Assembly: GCA_902489945.1 (NCBI GenBank)
Contig: CABUBZ010000024.1
Span: 1-30,218, forward strand
DNA from: an uncultured Collinsella sp.
Lineage (GTDB): Bacteria > Actinomycetota > Coriobacteriia > Coriobacteriales > Coriobacteriaceae
Direction of reading: 5' to 3'
Length of the DNA: 30,218 bases
Part shown: one piece after another, positions 21,653 to 29,747 of the stretch
Position numbering within the stretch: the stretch's first letter is position 1
Layout of the letters: every line of letters begins with the position of its first letter
The notes under the pieces: generated by a model
What the model saw: the letters and a program-made list of their open reading frames with translations, nothing else
Told to the model about the DNA's origin: nothing
The model's database searches: none
Program-made: the position numbers and the translations under genes

Positions 21653-23068
21653 CTAGAGCGTTTGGAGTAGAGCAACGAGAAAGCGGATGCCCTGGAGGTA
21701 GGCGCGGCGGGTGATGCGCTCGTTGGTGCCGTGGACGCCGCGATCACACTCGTCGTCATCAACCACAAAGGCCGAGAAGCGAATGCACTCAGGGCAAATG
21801 TGCTGGTAGTTGGCAGCGTCGGTCGCACCGATCACGGTCGAGGGCACAATTGCCACTGGCTCGAATGATCCATTTTCCTCCGTCTCCTTTGGATCACGGA
21901 AATAGCGGGCGGCGATGGAGCGAACCGCCTCGAGGCCGGGACCACCGATGCGCGGGGACGGCGAGGGTTCGGAGCTGCCGGGGCCTAGCTCCACTTCGAC
22001 ACGACCGGCAAGGTCCGCCCCGGCAACCGCCTCACGGCAGCGCGCCACAACGTCGGCCACGCTCGTGCCCTCGAGCATGCGGAAGTTGATGTTGGCCCAC
22101 ATATCCTGCGGCATTACGTTGGCGCCGGTGCTGCCACCCTCAATCTGCGTGGGTGCGCAGGTGGTCGTCACCAGCGGATAGAGCTTCTTGCTGGCGAGGC
22201 AATCGCGGACAATGGCGCCCCCGTTGGCGGCAATTTCATCCGCCGTGTAGAGCCCCAGCTCGACGAGCTGGGCGGCAAGCAAATCGGTCACGCGCGTCGG
22301 CCACTCGATATCGCAGATTGCGGTGATGGCACGGCTGAGCACCTCGAGCGACGTGCCGCCGTAGGGATTGGAAGAATGTCCACCCGCGCTCTTTGTCTTG
22401 AGCACGATATCGGCATAGCCCTTCTCCGCGAGGTCGGCGTGCATGAGCCAACCCTCGCCCGCGCTGTACTCGGCATCCGAAACGATGCGGTAGTCGCCCT
22501 CGTCGATCAGGAACTCGAGCTCAACACCGCGCTCCTCGAGCGCGCGGCCGATGGTGCCTGCGCCGTACTGCGTGGTTTCCTCGTCCTGGCCAAAGGCCAG
22601 GAGCAGCGTGCGCTCGTGCTGCCAACCGTGCGCCAGCGCATACTCGACAGCCTCGAGAATGCCTGCGACCTGGTCCTTCATGTCGATCGCGCCGCGACCC
22701 CAAATGTAGGTGTCGTCCACGTGCCCGCTAAAGGGGGCGTGCGTCCAGTCGGCCTCGGTACCCGGCACCACGGGGACCACGTCCATGTGGCCCATGAGCA
22801 TAACGGGCTTGAGGGCAGGGTCGGAACCGCTAAGTGTCACCAGCAGCGAATGATTGATAAGCTCGACCTCGCCCGCCGCAAATACGTGCGGCCAGGCCTG
22901 CTGCATATAGGCGCGCAGGTCGTCGAACGGCTGCCAGTTCACCGCCTCGGCATCCATGCTCGAGATGGTCGGAAACGACAGCACGCGGCCCAAGCGCTCG
23001 CACGCGCCTGCCTCGTCTATATCGGCAAAATCGTCCTCATGCGCAAAGAAGCGCCAAACCTCGGCCAT
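21653..23068 (-). CDS. M20-family metallopeptidase (carboxypeptidase S / PM20D1-like)
   Basis: A 471-residue two-zinc hydrolase, probably a cytoplasmic dipeptidase or N-acyl-amino-acid hydrolase. The metal ligands and catalytic residues are visible: LMGHMDVVPV (His94, Asp96), WGRGAIDMKDQ (Asp129), FGQDEETTQYGAG (Glu163/164), LIDEGD (Asp189) and a C-terminal GVHGTNERI (His). The lid-domain motif SAGGHSSNPYGGTSLEVL is typical of the carboxypeptidase S branch. The ATG has AAAGGA five bases upstream. It stands 72 bases after the ABC ATPase gene, which suggests that imported material is hydrolysed, but a weak terminator-like hairpin lies between. The substrate is not known. Confidence 0.9.
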   Translation of the reverse strand: MAEVWRFFAHEDDFADIDEAGACERLGRVLSFPTISSMDAEAVNWQPFDDLRAYMQQAWPHVFAAGEVELINHSLLVTLSGSDPALKPVMLMGHMDVVPVVPGTEADWTHAPFSGHVDDTYIWGRGAIDMKDQVAGILEAVEYALAHGWQHERTLLLAFGQDEETTQYGAGTIGRALEERGVELEFLIDEGDYRIVSDAEYSAGEGWLMHADLAEKGYADIVLKTKSAGGHSSNPYGGTSLEVLSRAITAICDIEWPTRVTDLLAAQLVELGLYTADEIAANGGAIVRDCLASKKLYPLVTTTCAPTQIEGGSTGANVMPQDMWANINFRMLEGTSVADVVARCREAVAGADLAGRVEVELGPGSSEPSPSPRIGGPGLEAVRSIAARYFRDPKETEENGSFEPVAIVPSTVIGATDAANYQHICPECIRFSAFVVDDDECDRGVHGTNERITRRAYLQGIRFLVALLQTL

Positions 23069-23091
23069 GACATCCTTTCGATTGTGACGAC

Positions 23092-23115
23092 AAAGGCCGC
23101 CCCACGGGAGCGGCC
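23092..23115 (-). terminator. weak terminator-like hairpin between transporter and peptidase genes
   Basis: On the minus strand GGCCGC and GCGGCC pair around a 9-base loop and are followed by only TTTG. It could lower, rather than stop, read-through into the M20 gene. A smaller CGCAA/TTGCG stem precedes it. Confidence 0.45.
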
Positions 23116-23140
23116 CTGCAACGCAAGCGTTTGCGGTCGG

Positions 23141-23926
23141 TTATTTGTCCTCGAGATAACGAGAGAGGAACTCGCGAGTGCGCTGGTGTTTGGGGTTGCC
23201 GAAGAGCTCGGCCGGCGCGGCGTCCTCGAGCACTACGCCCTTGTCCATAAAGACCACGCGGTCGGACACGGTTCGGGCAAAGGCCATCTCGTGCGTGACG
23301 ACGACCATGGTCATGCCGTCGGCCGCAAGCTTGCGCATGACCTCGAGCACCTCTCCCACGATCTCGGGGTCGAGTGCGGAGGTCGGCTCGTCGAACAGCA
23401 TGATCTGCGGATTCATGCACAGGGCGCGCGCGATGGCCACGCGCTGCTTTTGGCCACCGGACAGGCGACCCACGGCGGCGTGCGCGAACTTTTCGAGCCC
23501 CACGCTCGTCAGATGCTCCATCGCGACCTTCTCGGCCTCGGCCTTGCTCATCTTTTTGAGCGTGACGGGCGCGAGCGTGCAGTTGTCGAGCACGTCCATG
23601 TTGTTGAACAGGTTAAAGCCCTGGAACACCATGCCGATGTCCTCGCGGAGTTTATTGATATTGCAGCGCTCGGCCGTAAGGTCCTGGCCGTGGAACCAGA
23701 TTTGGCCCGCGTCCGGGGTCTCGAGCAGGTTGAGGCAGCGCAGGAAGGTCGACTTGCCCGAGCCCGAGGCGCCGATAATGGTGACGACCTCGCCGGGATT
23801 GACGGACAGGTCGATGCCCTTGAGCACCTCGAGCGAGCCGAAGCTCTTACGCAGGCCCTCGACGCGGATGAGCGGCTCATTGGTCTGTGCGGCGGCCGCG
23901 GTGCCGGTAGTGGCGGTATCTGCCAT
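23141..23926 (-). CDS. polar amino acid ABC transporter, ATP-binding protein
   Basis: A 261-residue GlnQ/HisP-type ATPase that powers uptake through the neighbouring permease. It has Walker A GASGSGKST, the Q-loop GMVFQGFNLF, the signature LSGGQKQRVAIARAL, Walker B IMLFDEPTSALDPE and the switch His in VVVTHEM. It carries an Ala/Thr-rich N-terminal extension of about 18 residues. I chose ATG 23926 because GAGGAG lies seven bases upstream; the frame is open to 24001. It is the third gene of a binding protein-permease-ATPase operon. Confidence 0.94.
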   Translation of the reverse strand: MADTATTGTAAAAQTNEPLIRVEGLRKSFGSLEVLKGIDLSVNPGEVVTIIGASGSGKSTFLRCLNLLETPDAGQIWFHGQDLTAERCNINKLREDIGMVFQGFNLFNNMDVLDNCTLAPVTLKKMSKAEAEKVAMEHLTSVGLEKFAHAAVGRLSGGQKQRVAIARALCMNPQIMLFDEPTSALDPEIVGEVLEVMRKLAADGMTMVVVTHEMAFARTVSDRVVFMDKGVVLEDAAPAELFGNPKHQRTREFLSRYLEDK

Positions 23927-23948
23927 GATGATTCTCCTCGTCTTGAGC

Positions 23949-25097
23949 CTAGTTGGAGCTGGGCAGCGTTGCCGGAGCCTCGGCGCCGAGCTTTTTGCCA
24001 AAGGCCTCGAGCAGGCGGCTCGCCACGAGCGTCAGGATCAGGTAGACCACGAGCGCCACGCAGTAGACCTCCATCTGGCGGTAGTACACGCCGGCGACAG
24101 TGGTGGTGGCGTACATGAAGTCGAACACGCCGATGACCGAAAGCACCGACGAATCCTTGATGTTGATGATGAGCTCGTTGGTGAGCGCCGGAATCGCGTT
24201 TTTAATGCCCTGGGGGAACACGACCTTGCGCATAGCCTGCCACTGCGACAGGCCCAGCGAGCGCGCCGCCTCGGCCTGGCCGGGATCGATGGACTCGATG
24301 CCGCCGCGCAGGACCTCCATCATGTAGGCGGTGGAGTTGAGCGAGATGGTGACGAGGCCGGCGGTGAAGGTACTCCAAATCTGGTTGGCCTGGGCGGTCT
24401 CGAAGCCCATGCCGCGCAAAACGGTGAAGCCCGCGTAATAGATGAGCAGGCCCTGGACCATCATGGGCGTGCCGCGCACGATGGTGGAGTAGATGGTCGC
24501 AAAGCCGCGACCGATACTCTTAAAGAAGCGCACCAGGTCGTTGTCCACGCGATCGAACGTCTGAATACGCAGGAACACAAAGAGCAGCGCCAGGAAAAAG
24601 GCGATGACGGTACCGAAGGTCGCAAGTGCGATGGTGATCTCGATGCCGCGGATAAAGAAGTCGCCGCTCTTGTAGGTCATGTAGACCAGGCTCGACAAAA
24701 AGTCGCTGGGGTTGGAGTCCGAGACAATGCTCACCTGCACCAGGTCGATAAATGACATGACGCAACGGTCGACAAAGAAGATCGCCGCAATAGCAACGAC
24801 GACATAGCTGCCCAGGCGCGCGCCGCGACGGAAGCGCTCGGATGCGAACGGCGACGTTTCGCGATAGTCGTTCCAATGCATGAGCTTGGTGACCAGCGCC
24901 GACGCCGACACGACGAGCCAAGCCCAAAGGATTGCCCAGAGGCAGTCTTGGAAGATACCGGTGGGGGCCAAGAAGCTCATCGGCGTGGGGTTGCGTTGGC
25001 TAAACGCTAGGCCGAGCGCTGCGATAACGCTCGTGCCCAGGTACACATAACGGTGGTCGGCCTTGATGAAGGAGGCCAGACGATTGATGGTTTTCAT
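23949..25097 (-). CDS. polar amino acid ABC transporter, permease with N-terminal extension
   Basis: A 382-residue membrane protein. The C-terminal 220 residues are a HisM/GlnP-type permease with the ATPase-contacting EAA loop EAARSLGLSQWQAMRKVVFPQ split as EAARSLGLSQ then WQAMRKVVFPQG. The N-terminal 150 residues hold about three more hydrophobic segments (around 18-32, 50-67 and 96-114) that are not part of the standard permease. The start has GGGAGG five bases upstream and lies nine bases after the binding-protein stop. Only one permease gene is present, so a homodimer is likely. The ligand should be an amino acid but cannot be specified. Confidence 0.92.
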   Translation of the reverse strand: MKTINRLASFIKADHRYVYLGTSVIAALGLAFSQRNPTPMSFLAPTGIFQDCLWAILWAWLVVSASALVTKLMHWNDYRETSPFASERFRRGARLGSYVVVAIAAIFFVDRCVMSFIDLVQVSIVSDSNPSDFLSSLVYMTYKSGDFFIRGIEITIALATFGTVIAFFLALLFVFLRIQTFDRVDNDLVRFFKSIGRGFATIYSTIVRGTPMMVQGLLIYYAGFTVLRGMGFETAQANQIWSTFTAGLVTISLNSTAYMMEVLRGGIESIDPGQAEAARSLGLSQWQAMRKVVFPQGIKNAIPALTNELIINIKDSSVLSVIGVFDFMYATTTVAGVYYRQMEVYCVALVVYLILTLVASRLLEAFGKKLGAEAPATLPSSN

Positions 25098-25106
25098 GCT
25101 GCCTCC

Positions 25107-26033
25107 CTATGCCGGCTGACGATCGAGGCACGCGTCCCACATTTGGTCGCGTTCCTCTTGGCTGACGCCCTTGAGCGTCTTGTCGATGAGCTTAAGCAGC
25201 TTATCCGAGCCCTTGCGGCAGCCGACGTTTGCCGTGACCTCCTGCTTAAAGCCCTCGCCCTCGGCAAAATGAATAGGGACGATACCCGGGTTTTGGGCCA
25301 TATAGCCCTTCTCGTTCTCGGTGTTGTAGGTCACGGCGTCGCACGTGCCCTGCAGCAGATTCGAGAACACCGTGGGGACGGAGTCGACCGGGTTTTTGTG
25401 GACGACGCCCGGGATCTCGTCGATGACAGTGTCGAGCATGGTGTCCTTTTGGCCGAGTACCGTGGCACCGCTAAAGTCGCTGAGCTTGGTCGCGTTTTGG
25501 TAGGGCGAGCCCTCTTTTACGAACAGGCCAAAGTAGCCAATGAAGTACGGGTCGGAGAAGCCGACGGACTCTTCGCGCTCGGGCGTGGCGCTCATACCGG
25601 CGATGATGAGGTCGATCTGGCCGTTGTTGAGCGAATCGATAAGGCCCGAGAAGCTCTGCTTGACGGCAACGGGCTCGCCACCGAGGGCCTTGCAGACGAT
25701 CTTGGCGATCTGCACGTCGTAGCCATCGGCATAGGCGCCCTGCACGTTGTCGATGGGGATGGTGTACTCACTGGCTTCGGAAACCTGCCAGTTGTACGGG
25801 GCGTAGGCCGCCTCCATACCAATGCGGATCTTGTCCTTGCCGATCACGGAATCGGACAGGTCGTCGCGACCGCCACCCGTCGTGGGTTGAACCACCTTGA
25901 GCGTGGACGGGCGCTGACAGCCGGCGAGCGCGCCGGCGACGACGGAAGCGCTCGCAGCGAGAGCGCTACCCAAAAAGATGCGACGGCTGCATACCGGCTG
26001 GGTCTGCATGCCGCGCTGTTGCCGAGGTTGCAT
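25107..26033 (-). CDS. amino acid ABC transporter substrate-binding lipoprotein with Tat-type signal
   Basis: A 308-residue extracellular solute-binding protein (family 3) that captures the amino acid for the permease. The N-terminus has the twin-arginine motif SRRIFLG, a hydrophobic stretch and the lipobox LAGC (Cys about 39), so it should be exported folded and lipid-anchored. The mature part shows GMEAAYAPYNW, YDVQIAKIVCKALG, the ligand-binding DLIIAGMSATPEREE and YNTENEKGY, typical of the family. ATG 26033 has AGGGAAGG six bases upstream. It is first in the operon; a REP-like hairpin and structured copy C lie further upstream, on the other side of its promoter region. Confidence 0.92.
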   Translation of the reverse strand: MQPRQQRGMQTQPVCSRRIFLGSALAASASVVAGALAGCQRPSTLKVVQPTTGGGRDDLSDSVIGKDKIRIGMEAAYAPYNWQVSEASEYTIPIDNVQGAYADGYDVQIAKIVCKALGGEPVAVKQSFSGLIDSLNNGQIDLIIAGMSATPEREESVGFSDPYFIGYFGLFVKEGSPYQNATKLSDFSGATVLGQKDTMLDTVIDEIPGVVHKNPVDSVPTVFSNLLQGTCDAVTYNTENEKGYMAQNPGIVPIHFAEGEGFKQEVTANVGCRKGSDKLLKLIDKTLKGVSQEERDQMWDACLDRQPA

Positions 26034-26136
26034 CTGGTGCCTTCCCTATTTTGCGTTACTGACAATAAGACAGGATATACGCCCGCAACCAGCAGCGCGG
26101 CATGTGCGCGAAAAATTAATAGACACACGAGGACGA

Positions 26137-26169
26137 TTGGCGCAAAGCAACCTGTCCCCCATGCACCAA
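26137..26169. repeat. REP-like hairpin next to structured copy C
   Basis: TTGGCGCA and TGCACCAA pair, with one C-A mismatch (G-U on the other strand), around a loop containing AACCTGTCCCCC. It is a diverged relative of 21605-21637. It ends 40 bases before structured copy C begins. Confidence 0.65.
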
Positions 26170-26209
26170 ACCCTTGACGGAAACGGCGACGCCGATGTTT
26201 TGGCAATGC

Positions 26210-26353
26210 CAGCGAGCGCCGCCCAGAGCGAACAAGTTGGCATGAAAAAGGCAAGGCATAGACCTTCTGGTCATGCCTCGCCTTTTGAATGACAAATTGT
26301 CGCTCTGGGTGGCGCGCAGCGTCGACTGGTCCGCCGTTCGTTAGAACGGCGGA
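26210..26353 (-). ncRNA. structured repeat element, copy C (3' UTR of the epimerase gene)
   Basis: Core 26210-26323, flanked by CAGCG and GCAGCGTC. The outer helix pairs 26216-26231 with 26300-26315 (16 bp, one G-U). The conserved helix is changed to TTGGCAT 26237-26243 with ATGACAA 26289-26295. Compared with A and B, one G-C has become A-T with pairing kept, and there is one internal mismatch. The inner hairpin (26246-26286) is long and ends in GACC-TTCT-GGTC like copy A. The terminal hairpin is 26331-26352, arms CCGCCGTTC/GAACGGCGG, and differs completely in sequence from A and B but holds the same place, 5 bases from the stop codon. Confidence 0.65.
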
Positions 26354-26357
26354 ACCT

Positions 26358-27251
26358 CTAGAGCAGCGTGACGCTAAAGCTACGTTTATCGGTAGCGCCG
26401 GGAGCCAAGGTGATGGTGTTGACCTTGTGCTCAAAAACGTCGTCCTCGGTGTCCATGGTGGTGTGACCGGTCCAAGGCTCGAGCGCCACAAACGGGGCGT
26501 CGTTGGCGGCAGACCACACGCCGATGTACTTAAAGCCCTCAAAGTCGATCTTGACGCCGTGGCCCGACTTGCGGCCGCGCAGCGTGAGCGTGGAGCCCGG
26601 GGTATCGGTGAACATGATGGCATCGTTATCGAAGCTGCGGTGCGTGATGGGCAGCACGTCAGAGCTATCGGGCGCCTTGTAGCTGCCCTCGAACGTCATG
26701 AGGCCATCGGGCGTGATGATGGGGGCCTCGTTGGTCCAAGCCTCGGTAAACGCCAGCTCGTAATCCTCGAATGCCTCGTCCTCGGCACCGGGAGCCGGTA
26801 CGTTAAACGCGGGGTGGCCGCCCACCGAGAACGGCAGGTCCACGTCGCCGGTGTTGGTGACGGCAAAGGTCTGCGTGAGCGTGGCGTCGCCGGTTAGGGC
26901 ATAGGTCATGTTGAGCTTAAAGTGGAAGGGGAAGGCCTTGAGCGACTCGGGCGTATCGGTGATCTCGTAAGTTACCGAAGAGCCGTCCTCGGAGACCTCG
27001 ACCAACTTGTGCTCGACGATGCGCGCGAGTCCGTGGCGCGGCATCTCGCAGGTGCCAGCCGCAGACGTCGCCGTGTTGTTGCGCAGTGAGCCCACGATGG
27101 GGAACAGAATGGGCGCATGCTTGCCCCAAAAGGCGGGGTCGCCCTGCCACAGATACTCGTTGCCGTCGAGGGCAAGGCTCGTGAGCTGGGCTCCCATGGA
27201 ATCGATGGCCGCGGTGAGGCCGCCGCGCTTGATGGTGGTGACGGTAGACAT
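26358..27251 (-). CDS. aldose 1-epimerase family protein (LacX-like)
   Basis: A 297-residue cytoplasmic sugar mutarotase-type protein that would interconvert alpha and beta anomers. It has a beta-sandwich pattern and the expected catalytic residues: PRHGLAR (His) near residue 75, SVGGHPAFNVP (His) near 145, and ALEPWTGHT (Glu) near 255. It belongs to the shorter LacX-like branch, whose true sugar is often unknown. ATG 27251 has GGAGG seven bases upstream; an in-frame upstream start at 27275 lacks this. An inverted repeat ACAATAG/CTATTGT lies 20-45 bases upstream and may be an operator. Confidence 0.88.
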   Translation of the reverse strand: MSTVTTIKRGGLTAAIDSMGAQLTSLALDGNEYLWQGDPAFWGKHAPILFPIVGSLRNNTATSAAGTCEMPRHGLARIVEHKLVEVSEDGSSVTYEITDTPESLKAFPFHFKLNMTYALTGDATLTQTFAVTNTGDVDLPFSVGGHPAFNVPAPGAEDEAFEDYELAFTEAWTNEAPIITPDGLMTFEGSYKAPDSSDVLPITHRSFDNDAIMFTDTPGSTLTLRGRKSGHGVKIDFEGFKYIGVWSAANDAPFVALEPWTGHTTMDTEDDVFEHKVNTITLAPGATDKRSFSVTLL

Positions 27252-27271
27252 GCTACTTCCTCCAAAAGTAA

Positions 27272-27294
27272 ACAATAGTATCGAGGGCTATTGT
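27272..27294. promoter_or_regulatory. inverted repeat upstream of the epimerase gene
   Basis: ACAATAG and CTATTGT are perfect 7-bp arms with a 9-base spacer, overlapping a possible -10 (TACTAT, minus strand). A candidate operator with no known regulator. Confidence 0.4.
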
Positions 27295-27330
27295 GCCACT
27301 CTTGGCGGCAAGGAGAAGCGGCAGGCGCAG

Positions 27331-28200
27331 TTATTGAGCGATTGCGTAAAGGTCGAACCCGCCCTGCGGCGTGCTGTCGACCGTATCGGGCGCCTGCGAG
27401 TTAAAGCTCACGGGAACCATGCGCTTTGAGGCGCGGAAGCGCGTGCCATCGGTGGCGACGGGCGGCTCGTCGACCGTGAGCTCGTAGTCGCCGGGCTTGA
27501 GTTCGATGCCGTCGCCAGCGGAGTTGACATATTGATACTCGTCAATCGCCTGCCCCCTGAGTGTGCGGCCCACGATATGGATGAGCATCTGGCTGTCGCC
27601 GCGGGCGGTGTCCCATGTCGCACCGTCCTTGACCTCGACCGACACATGCACCGAGCGCGTGCGGCTGAGCGATTGCTCGACAGACATCTCGACCTTGGCG
27701 GCATCTTTGCGCTGTTGCTCCACATGGCTCCAGACATTTCCGATCGCCGAGCAAGCGATGACGCCGGCCATGAAGGCGATGAGGATGGGACCGAGCGGGG
27801 AGCGGCGGCCCGCGTCTTCCTCGCGAGCCAGGTCGGGGCGATGCGTGGGCGCAGGCGCCTGAGCACCCTGCGCGGGCACGTCGAGTATGCTGAAGGATGC
27901 CGTGCTGCCGGGGTCGATGTTATGGCGCGGCTGCGGGGTCTTGGCCGGCGAGATGGACATGTCCGCCGGCTCACCCAGCGTGGCCGTGGCATCGGCCTTA
28001 GCCTCATCGGCCTCGGCCTGGGCCCAGGCCTGTTCAAAGGTTAGGGGTTCGGCGGCATCGGAGGCGGCGTCAGGCTCGACAGCGGCATCGTTGCCGGTCT
28101 CGTCCTCGTCGCTCGACACGTCACGCGGCGCGGGCTCGTCCCACTCCTCGTCCGGAGCCTCGCCCTCGCTATACCACCATTCAAAGTTATCGATATCCAT
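27331..28200 (-). CDS. single-pass membrane protein of unknown function
   Basis: 289 residues that I do not recognise. The first 130 or so are strongly acidic and low in complexity (Glu/Asp/Ala/Pro), probably disordered. One membrane helix follows at about 135-157 (PLGPILIAFMAGVIACSAIGNVW), preceded by two Arg. The last 130 residues form a globular-looking part with alternating beta-strand character (SVHVSVEVKDGATWDTA, SQMLIHIVGRTL, KPGDYELTVDEPP). By the positive-inside rule the acidic part is cytoplasmic and the C-terminal domain is outside. The ATG overlaps a 10-bp palindrome GGGGCGCCCC that also serves as its ribosome site. The C-terminal part might be an extracellular sensor or adaptor domain, but no function can be assigned. 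Confidence 0.75.
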   Translation of the reverse strand: MDIDNFEWWYSEGEAPDEEWDEPAPRDVSSDEDETGNDAAVEPDAASDAAEPLTFEQAWAQAEADEAKADATATLGEPADMSISPAKTPQPRHNIDPGSTASFSILDVPAQGAQAPAPTHRPDLAREEDAGRRSPLGPILIAFMAGVIACSAIGNVWSHVEQQRKDAAKVEMSVEQSLSRTRSVHVSVEVKDGATWDTARGDSQMLIHIVGRTLRGQAIDEYQYVNSAGDGIELKPGDYELTVDEPPVATDGTRFRASKRMVPVSFNSQAPDTVDSTPQGGFDLYAIAQ

Positions 28201-28285
28201 ACGGGGCGCCCCTTAGGCCTCGCAAATAAACACTTGCTAGCCTTATACCCCCAGACGGCGCTGGAGCTCGCCGGCACAGACAGGA

Positions 28286-28350
28286 AAACCATCACAACAT
28301 TCGACGCTTTTCCTCGATTTCGAGATTTTCGCCGAATGTTGTGATGGTTT
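28286..28350. repeat. long perfect inverted repeat, 18-bp arms
   Basis: 28286-28303 and 28333-28350 are perfectly complementary (AAACCATCACAACATTCG and its partner), separated by 29 bases that contain a smaller TCGA/TCGA stem. Together with the palindrome 20 bases further on, it fills the gap between two divergent genes. There is no T tract, so it is not a simple terminator. Confidence 0.75.
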
Positions 28351-28370
28351 GGGCGACTGGCTGGCAGCGC

Positions 28371-28403
28371 AATGTGACAAAGGGGCTGTCCCTTTGTCAC
28401 ATT
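28371..28403. repeat. REP-like perfect palindrome with GCTGT loop
   Basis: AATGTGACAAAGGG and CCCTTTGTCACATT are perfect 14-bp arms with a 5-base loop. The inner GGGGCTGTCCC relates it to the GTCCCC loops elsewhere in the window. It lies 58 bases before the MFS gene. Confidence 0.75.
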
Positions 28404-28460
28404 CTGTTAGAGTTGCAGGGATTGAATCCCGCTTATTCATGCGACATTGGAGTGACAACC

Positions 28461-29696
28461 TTGACCGCCGCAACCACGCCTAAAAGTAAGCCAACCGCCG
28501 CCGCGCTCTCCCCCGCGCGCACCAAGCTCTGCCTGGCGCTGCTCGTGCTGTTGGGATTCTCGCTCGGCTGCTCCGAGTTCGTGGTCATCGGCATCGAAAG
28601 CGACTTGGCGACGGAACTCGGCATATCGCTTGCCACTGCGGGCCAACTTATTAGCGTGTTTGCGCTCGTCTACGCCATCGCGACGCCGGTGCTTGCGCTC
28701 AGCACGGGGCGATTCCGCCGCTACCAGCTGCTCGTGTGTTACAGCATCGTCTTTGTGCTCGGCAACCTGGTCATGGCGTTGGCGCCCAACTTCCAGGTGC
28801 TGTTTATCTCGCGCATTGTCCTGGGCTCTGTCTCAGGTGCGCTGCTCGCCGTGGGCGTGACGTACATCCCCGAGTTGCTGTCCCCGCAGCAAACTTCGCT
28901 TGCAATCTCGGTCGTGTACGGCGCGTTTTCCGTGGCGATGGTCTTTGTGACCTCGATTGGCAAGTTTGTGGCCGACACGCTCGATTGGCACGTGGCCATG
29001 TACGGCACGCTGACCTTTGCCGTTCTGATCTGCGGAGCGCTCGTGGCATTTATGCCGCGCGCTGGGCAAACCGACGAGCCTGCCACCTTCCGCGAGCAGG
29101 CGGGGCTCCTACGCGAACCGAGCATCATCACCGGCATGCTCATCTTCTTGTTTGGCGTGGGGTCGGTCTATGTGTTCTACGGCTACGTAACGCCTTATCT
29201 TGAGCAGGTGCTGGGCATGGGCACGGTCGAAGCCAGTACCACGCTTATGGCCTACGGCGTGTTCTGCCTGATCTCGAACATCTTGGGCGGGTGGATCGAT
29301 GCGCGCTTTGGCATGAAGGCACTGCTTGTGACGTTTGTGCTGCAGGCTGCGGCGCTGCTCGGGCTGTTTGCTGTGGGCGGCACCATGCCGCTCGCGCTGG
29401 TCTTTGTCTTTAGCTTGGCGCTGCTCATGTACCTGTTCTCGGTGTCGTGCATCACGCACTTTATGGACGTGGCACGCAGCCGCCATCCCAAGTCGATGGT
29501 ACTCGCAAGTTCGGTTGAGCCCATGGCGTTTAACGTCGGCATCTCGTTTGGCACCGCAGTGGGCGGCGCCGTGGTAAGCAGCGTTGGCATTGCGTACGTG
29601 GGCGCAGTGGGAGCCGCGTTCTCGCTTGTGGCCTGGGCGCTCACGCTGGTGACGATTAAATTGGCTCGCTGGGAGCGCAAGCGGGCGCAGGCGTAG
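28461..29696 (+). CDS. MFS transporter, drug/sugar efflux (DHA1/AraJ-like)
   Basis: A 411-residue major facilitator with about 12 membrane helices. Helix 1 contains GCSEFVVIGI, the equivalent of the TEF motif of the AraJ/SotB group. GQLISVFALVYAIATPVLALSTGRFRR matches the helix 2-3 region of that group, including the cytoplasmic basic loop. It probably exports a sugar or drug by proton antiport; the substrate is unknown. I take TTG 28461, which has GGAG eight bases upstream. GTG 28452 is in frame without a ribosome site, and the frame stays open further upstream through the palindrome. Confidence 0.88.
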   Translation: MTAATTPKSKPTAAALSPARTKLCLALLVLLGFSLGCSEFVVIGIESDLATELGISLATAGQLISVFALVYAIATPVLALSTGRFRRYQLLVCYSIVFVLGNLVMALAPNFQVLFISRIVLGSVSGALLAVGVTYIPELLSPQQTSLAISVVYGAFSVAMVFVTSIGKFVADTLDWHVAMYGTLTFAVLICGALVAFMPRAGQTDEPATFREQAGLLREPSIITGMLIFLFGVGSVYVFYGYVTPYLEQVLGMGTVEASTTLMAYGVFCLISNILGGWIDARFGMKALLVTFVLQAAALLGLFAVGGTMPLALVFVFSLALLMYLFSVSCITHFMDVARSRHPKSMVLASSVEPMAFNVGISFGTAVGGAVVSSVGIAYVGAVGAAFSLVAWALTLVTIKLARWERKRAQA

Positions 29697-29747
29697 GCGC
29701 AGATACGATACTCGAGCTTGATGATGGCGATCGAAAGGAAACCGCAT

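Larger units (their letters stand above)
26034..26357. other. gene-free stretch between the binding protein and epimerase genes
   Basis: It contains the upstream region of the transporter operon (26034-26136, no convincing promoter), a REP-like hairpin (26137-26169), and structured copy C (26210-26353) behind the epimerase stop codon. No coding signal was seen. Confidence 0.75.

Noticed and set aside
22376..24118. A 580-codon plus-strand open frame
   Set aside because: It runs antisense across the M20 peptidase, the ABC ATPase and part of the permease gene, all of which carry full motifs on the minus strand.
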